Below, one piece after another: positions 13,750 through 17,175 of a stretch of DNA of 17,175 nucleotides. The stretch is from Bacteroidales bacterium. Its GTDB lineage: Bacteria; Bacteroidota; Bacteroidia; Bacteroidales; VadinHA17. The number at the start of each line of letters is the position of its first letter. Within the stretch, counting starts at the first letter, position 1. Location of the stretch: NCBI GenBank assembly GCA_031285575.1, contig JAITVX010000018.1:1-17175 (forward strand), read 5' to 3'. The notes beneath the pieces were generated by a model. The model was not told the DNA's origin. It searched no databases and was given only the letters and a program-made list of their open reading frames with translations. A program made the translations under genes and the position numbers.

Positions 13750-14274
13750 ATGAGACGAGAAGATAAAAATACTGTCATAGAAAACCTTGCTGAGCAGTTT
13801 AAAGAGTACGGTCACTTTTACCTAACCGATACCGCTCAGTTGAATGCAGCTGATACGAGCCAATTAAGAAGGAAATGTTATGAAAATGACATAAAACTTG
13901 TTGTTGTAAAGAACACGCTTCTTAAAAGAGCGCTTAAACAGACTGCTGGAGATTTTGAAGAACTGTTTCCTGTTCTTAAAAATGCTACGTCCATCATGTT
14001 TACTCAATCCGGAAATGCTCCTGCAAAGCTTATAAAGGAATTCCGGAAAAGTCATGATAAGCCTTTATTAAAAGGTGCATACGTTCAAGAGTCAATTTAT
14101 ATCGGCGATAACCAGCTTGACGCTCTTGTTTCACTCAAGACAAAAGACGAACTTGTTGGCGATATAATCATGATGCTTCAATCACCTGCTGCAAATGTTA
14201 TTTCAGCGTTGCAATCAGGCGGAAATAAAATTCATGGTGTACTTGAGACATTATCAAAAAGAGAAGAAAAATAA
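13750..14274 (+). CDS. rplJ: 50S ribosomal protein L10
   Basis: This protein has 174 residues from the ATG at 13750. L10 anchors the L7/L12 dimers to 23S rRNA at the stalk base. Visible family text is MRREDKNTVIENLAEQFKEY at the start and DIKLVVVKNTLLKRALK in the middle. The C-terminal helix that binds L7/L12 dimers ends in GVLETLSKREEK. A TTG at 13732 would add six residues (KKLKL...), but the ATG start gives the beginning usual for the phylum. rplL follows after 29 bases. In E. coli the L10-L12 complex represses this pair at the leader; the leader here is only 26 bases and shows no clear fold. Confidence 0.95.
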   Translation: MRREDKNTVIENLAEQFKEYGHFYLTDTAQLNAADTSQLRRKCYENDIKLVVVKNTLLKRALKQTAGDFEELFPVLKNATSIMFTQSGNAPAKLIKEFRKSHDKPLLKGAYVQESIYIGDNQLDALVSLKTKDELVGDIIMMLQSPAANVISALQSGGNKIHGVLETLSKREEK

Positions 14275-14303
14275 AGTAAAACTAAATTAAAAAATCAATA
14301 AAA

Positions 14304-14678
14304 ATGGCAGATCTTAAGAAATTTGCAGAAGAACTGGTTAGCTTATCAGTAAAAGAAGTAAGCGAACTGGCTAAAATACTTAAAGAAGAATATGGTATTG
14401 AACCTGCCGCAGCAGCAGTAACAGTTGCGGCTCCGGCAGCTAACGATGCTCCTGAAGTAGTCGAAAAATCAACCTTTGATGTTATTCTTAAAAGTGCCGG
14501 CGGACAGAAATTACAGGTTGTAAAACTTGTGAAAGATATCACCGGACTTGGACTGAAAGAAGCAAAAGCTGTAGTTGACGCAGCTCCGTCTCCTGTTAAG
14601 GAAGGCGTTACAAAGGACGAGGCAGAATCGATTAAAAACCAATTAATTGACGCAGGAGCCGAGGTTGAACTTAAATAA
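14304..14678 (+). CDS. rplL: 50S ribosomal protein L7/L12
   Basis: A 124-residue acidic stalk protein, present as multiple dimers, that recruits EF-Tu, EF-G and other translational GTPases. The N-terminal dimerisation helices (2-33) are followed by an alanine-rich hinge (EPAAAAVTVAAPAANDAPEV, 33-52). The C-terminal factor-binding domain contains the invariant LVKDITGLGLKEAKAVVDAA. Length and order are standard. Confidence 0.97.
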   Translation: MADLKKFAEELVSLSVKEVSELAKILKEEYGIEPAAAAVTVAAPAANDAPEVVEKSTFDVILKSAGGQKLQVVKLVKDITGLGLKEAKAVVDAAPSPVKEGVTKDEAESIKNQLIDAGAEVELK

Positions 14679-14706
14679 ATTACACCTAAGAATCGGGTTA
14701 CAGGTT

Positions 14707-14731
14707 TAGTCCCGGCCGTTTTACGGGACTA
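14707..14731 (+). terminator. hairpin in the rplL-rpoB gap, possible attenuator
   Basis: TAGTCCCG (14707-14714) pairs perfectly with CGGGACTA (14724-14731) around a 9-base loop, followed by GGCCTTTTG with only four T residues. It is GC-rich within an A/T-rich spacer, and the T-run is weak, as expected for partial termination or RNA processing. In E. coli an attenuator and an RNase III site at this same place lower rpoBC relative to rplL. Confidence 0.6.
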
Positions 14732-14775
14732 GGCCTTTTGTTATTTAAATTATAAGTTCATTAAAACATTTCAAA

Positions 14776-17175
14776 ATGTCCTCAAAAAATACAGGAAGAA
14801 TAAGTTTCTCTTCACGAAAAAATAAATTGGAATATCCTGATTTTTTGGATATTCAATTAAAATCATTCGGTGAATTTTTCCAGCTCGGAACAACTCCCGA
14901 AAACAGAAAAAGAGAAGGACTTTTTAAAGTCTTTACCGAAAACTTTCCAATAACCGATACAAGAAATAATTTTGTATTGGAATTTCTTGACTATTACATT
15001 GACCCTCCGAGATATACCATTGAGGAGTGTATAGAACGCGGACTTACTTTCAGCGTTCCCCTGAAAGCAAAATTAAAATTATACTGTACCGACCCTGAAC
15101 ATGAGGATTTCGATACGGTTATTCAGGATGTTTATCTTGGCACTGTTCCATATATGACCGAACGCGCAACGTTTGTTATAAACGGAGCCGAAAGAGTTGT
15201 CGTTTCCCAGTTGCATCGCTCTCCAGGAGTGTTTTTTGGTCAGAGTGTACATGCAAACGGAACAAAACTCTATTCTGCCAGGATTATACCGTTTAAAGGC
15301 TCGTGGATTGAATTTGCCACAGACATCAATAATGTGATGTATGCCTATATCGACAGAAAGAAAAAACTTCCAGTAACAACCCTGTTACGCGCCATAGGTT
15401 TTGAAAGCGATAAGCATATACTTGAGATTTTCAATTTGGCCGAAGAACATAAAGTTTCTAAAACAAATATTAAAAAACTCATAGGTCGTAAATTGGCTGC
15501 GCGAGTTCTTAAATCGTGGGTAGAAGACTTTGTTGACGAGGATACAGGAGAGGTTGTTTCAATTGAAAGAAACGAGGTAATACTCGACAGAGAAACCATT
15601 ATCGAAAACGATCATGTTGACCTTATTGTAGATTCGGGAGCTAAAGCCATCCTTCTTCACAGGGAAGATACTTCTCTTTCAGACTTTGCCATAATATACA
15701 ATACGCTTCAGAAAGATCCGTGCAACTCTGAAAAAGAGGCGGTACTTTACATATACAGGCAGTTGCGTAATGCCGAACCCCCCGATGAGGCTACTGCCCG
15801 CGACGTAATTGACAAGCTCTTCTTTTCTGACAAGAGGTACGATCTTGGCGAGGTTGGCCGCTACAGGATAAATAAAAAGCTTGGTCTGGAAACCGATATG
15901 AACATTAAGATATTAACGCGCGAAGACATCATCAAAATTATCGGCTATCTTATTGAGTTGATAAATTCAAAAACAGACATAGACGATATAGACCACCTGA
16001 GCAATAGAAGAGTTCGCACAGTTGGCGAGCAGCTCTTTGCCCAATTTGGCGTAGGTCTTGCACGTATGTCACGAACAATCCGCGAAAGGATGAATGTACG
16101 CGATAACGAAGTCTTTACGCCCGTCGATTTGATAAATTCAAAAACACTTTCGTCGGTAATAAATTCATTTTTTGGAACAAACCAGTTGTCGCAATTCATG
16201 GATCAGACTAACCCCTTGGCTGAGATGACACACAAACGCCGTATGTCAGCTCTTGGTCCCGGAGGTTTATCGCGCGAAAGAGCAGGTTTTGAAGTGCGCG
16301 ACGTTCATTATACCCACTATGGCCGCCTGTGTCCGATAGAAACACCGGAAGGACCTAATATCGGGCTTATTTCCTCGCTTTGCATATATGCAAAAGTAAA
16401 CGAACTCGGATTTATAGAAACACCGTATTTAAAAGTTAATCATGATGATCCAAAAGGTTCGAGGGTTGACCTGTCTGAAAATGGAGTAGTATGGCTTAGC
16501 GCCGAAGAGGAAGAACAAAAGATGGTGGCTCAGGCTAATACACCTTTATCAAAAGATGGGGATTTTATGAGTCCAAGGGTTAAATGCCGTTATGAAGCCG
16601 ATTATCCGTTTGAAGAAGTTTCGAAAGTTGATTTGATGGATGTTGCTCCAAACCAGATAGCCTCAATTGCCGCGTCGTTAATTCCATTCCTTGAACATGA
16701 CGACGCTAACAGAGCCCTTATGGGATCAAACATGATGCGCCAGGCAGTTCCGCTCATTAATCCGGAAGCTCCGATAGTTGGCACTGGGCTTGAAGGTCAG
16801 GTTATAAGAGACAGCCGTATATTATATATGGCCGAAGGCGACGGCGTAGTTGAATATGTTGACTCAAACGAAATTGTCATAAGATACACCCGTACTGATG
16901 AGGAAAAATTTGTGAGTTTCGATGATGATATTAAACGATATACGCTTCCAAAGTACCGTAAAACAAACCAGAATACATGTATAAACCTTATTCCTGTTGT
17001 AGAGAAAGGTGAGAAAGTCGTTAAAGGTCAGGTTCTTACAGAAGGATATGGTACAAAACACGGCGAGTTGGCTTTGGGCAGAAATCTTAAAGTAGCCTTC
17101 ATGCCATGGAAAGGATATAACTTTGAAGACGCAATTGTTATTTCTGAAAAAGTTGTTCAGGAAGATCATTTTACA
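14776..17175 (+). CDS. rpoB: DNA-directed RNA polymerase beta subunit, 5' part (runs off the window)
   Basis: The first 800 codons are open from ATG 14776 to the window end; the complete protein in this phylum is about 1270 residues. It starts MSSKNTGRISFSSRKNKLEY. The rifampicin-binding cluster reads NQLSQFMDQTNPLAEMTHKR and continues RMSALGPGG. Gln473, Phe474, Asp476, His486, Arg489, Ser491 and Leu493 (E. coli 513, 514, 516, 526, 529, 531, 533) are all the susceptible-type residues. HYGRLCPIETPEGPNIGLIS follows, and the segment GYNFEDAIVISE lies near the window end. It is preceded by a 97-base spacer containing a hairpin. rpoC would be expected next. Confidence 0.98.
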   Translation, partial: MSSKNTGRISFSSRKNKLEYPDFLDIQLKSFGEFFQLGTTPENRKREGLFKVFTENFPITDTRNNFVLEFLDYYIDPPRYTIEECIERGLTFSVPLKAKLKLYCTDPEHEDFDTVIQDVYLGTVPYMTERATFVINGAERVVVSQLHRSPGVFFGQSVHANGTKLYSARIIPFKGSWIEFATDINNVMYAYIDRKKKLPVTTLLRAIGFESDKHILEIFNLAEEHKVSKTNIKKLIGRKLAARVLKSWVEDFVDEDTGEVVSIERNEVILDRETIIENDHVDLIVDSGAKAILLHREDTSLSDFAIIYNTLQKDPCNSEKEAVLYIYRQLRNAEPPDEATARDVIDKLFFSDKRYDLGEVGRYRINKKLGLETDMNIKILTREDIIKIIGYLIELINSKTDIDDIDHLSNRRVRTVGEQLFAQFGVGLARMSRTIRERMNVRDNEVFTPVDLINSKTLSSVINSFFGTNQLSQFMDQTNPLAEMTHKRRMSALGPGGLSRERAGFEVRDVHYTHYGRLCPIETPEGPNIGLISSLCIYAKVNELGFIETPYLKVNHDDPKGSRVDLSENGVVWLSAEEEEQKMVAQANTPLSKDGDFMSPRVKCRYEADYPFEEVSKVDLMDVAPNQIASIAASLIPFLEHDDANRALMGSNMMRQAVPLINPEAPIVGTGLEGQVIRDSRILYMAEGDGVVEYVDSNEIVIRYTRTDEEKFVSFDDDIKRYTLPKYRKTNQNTCINLIPVVEKGEKVVKGQVLTEGYGTKHGELALGRNLKVAFMPWKGYNFEDAIVISEKVVQEDHFT

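Noticed and set aside
16141..16290. Possible rifampicin-resistance change in RpoB
   Set aside because: All main contact residues of the rifampicin pocket are of the susceptible type.

Overview
The window looks like chromosomal DNA from a Bacteroidota bacterium, most likely Bacteroidales. Several upstream regions carry the TAnnTTTG -7 box of this phylum, and two also have a well-spaced TTTG -33 box. Most start codons lack a Shine-Dalgarno sequence. NusG, L10, L7/L12, EF-Tu and RpoB read as typical members of the phylum. I cannot name the genus or species from sequence alone.

Left part (1-7000). A possible gene tail is followed by an HpcH/HpaI-family aldolase, the small bacterial SRP RNA with a near-ideal promoter, and a YciO-like Sua5/YrdC-family gene. 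The latter converges, with a 9-bp gap, on a minus-strand phosphate uptake operon (pstS-pstC-pstA-pstB) with no phoU in view. Upstream of pstS on the same strand is a 517-codon frame. It joins a small HAD-type phosphatase domain to a secreted glutamine cyclotransferase, with what looks like a complete export signal in the middle.

Middle (7000-8760). This is an accessory or decaying stretch. It holds an intact VOC-family gene with a strong Shine-Dalgarno, unusual here, then a frameshifted tfoX-like remnant, a fragment of a YfbK-like von Willebrand A protein, four copies of a degenerate 42-bp tandem repeat, and the C-terminal third of a TylF-type methyltransferase. It reads as a graveyard of gene pieces joined end to end. 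A minus-strand pssA (phosphatidylserine synthase) then closes the region.

Right part (9775-17175). A strong promoter precedes tRNA-Thr(TGT), tRNA-Tyr(GTA), tRNA-Gly(TCC), tRNA-Thr(GGT), tuf, tRNA-Trp(CCA), secE, nusG, rplK, rplA, rplJ, rplL and rpoB, which is cut by the window edge. This is the classic translation/transcription super-cluster, also found in E. coli apart from the tRNA-Trp insertion. Hairpins lie in the tuf/trnW, nusG/rplK and rplL/rpoB gaps and are candidates for processing, autoregulation and attenuation. Three of the five tRNAs carry one non-canonical pair in a stem.

I found no rRNA, CRISPR array, phage or intact insertion sequence, and no clearly new multi-gene system. The most unusual items are the HAD/cyclotransferase frame, the 42-bp repeat block and the chimeric remnants around it.
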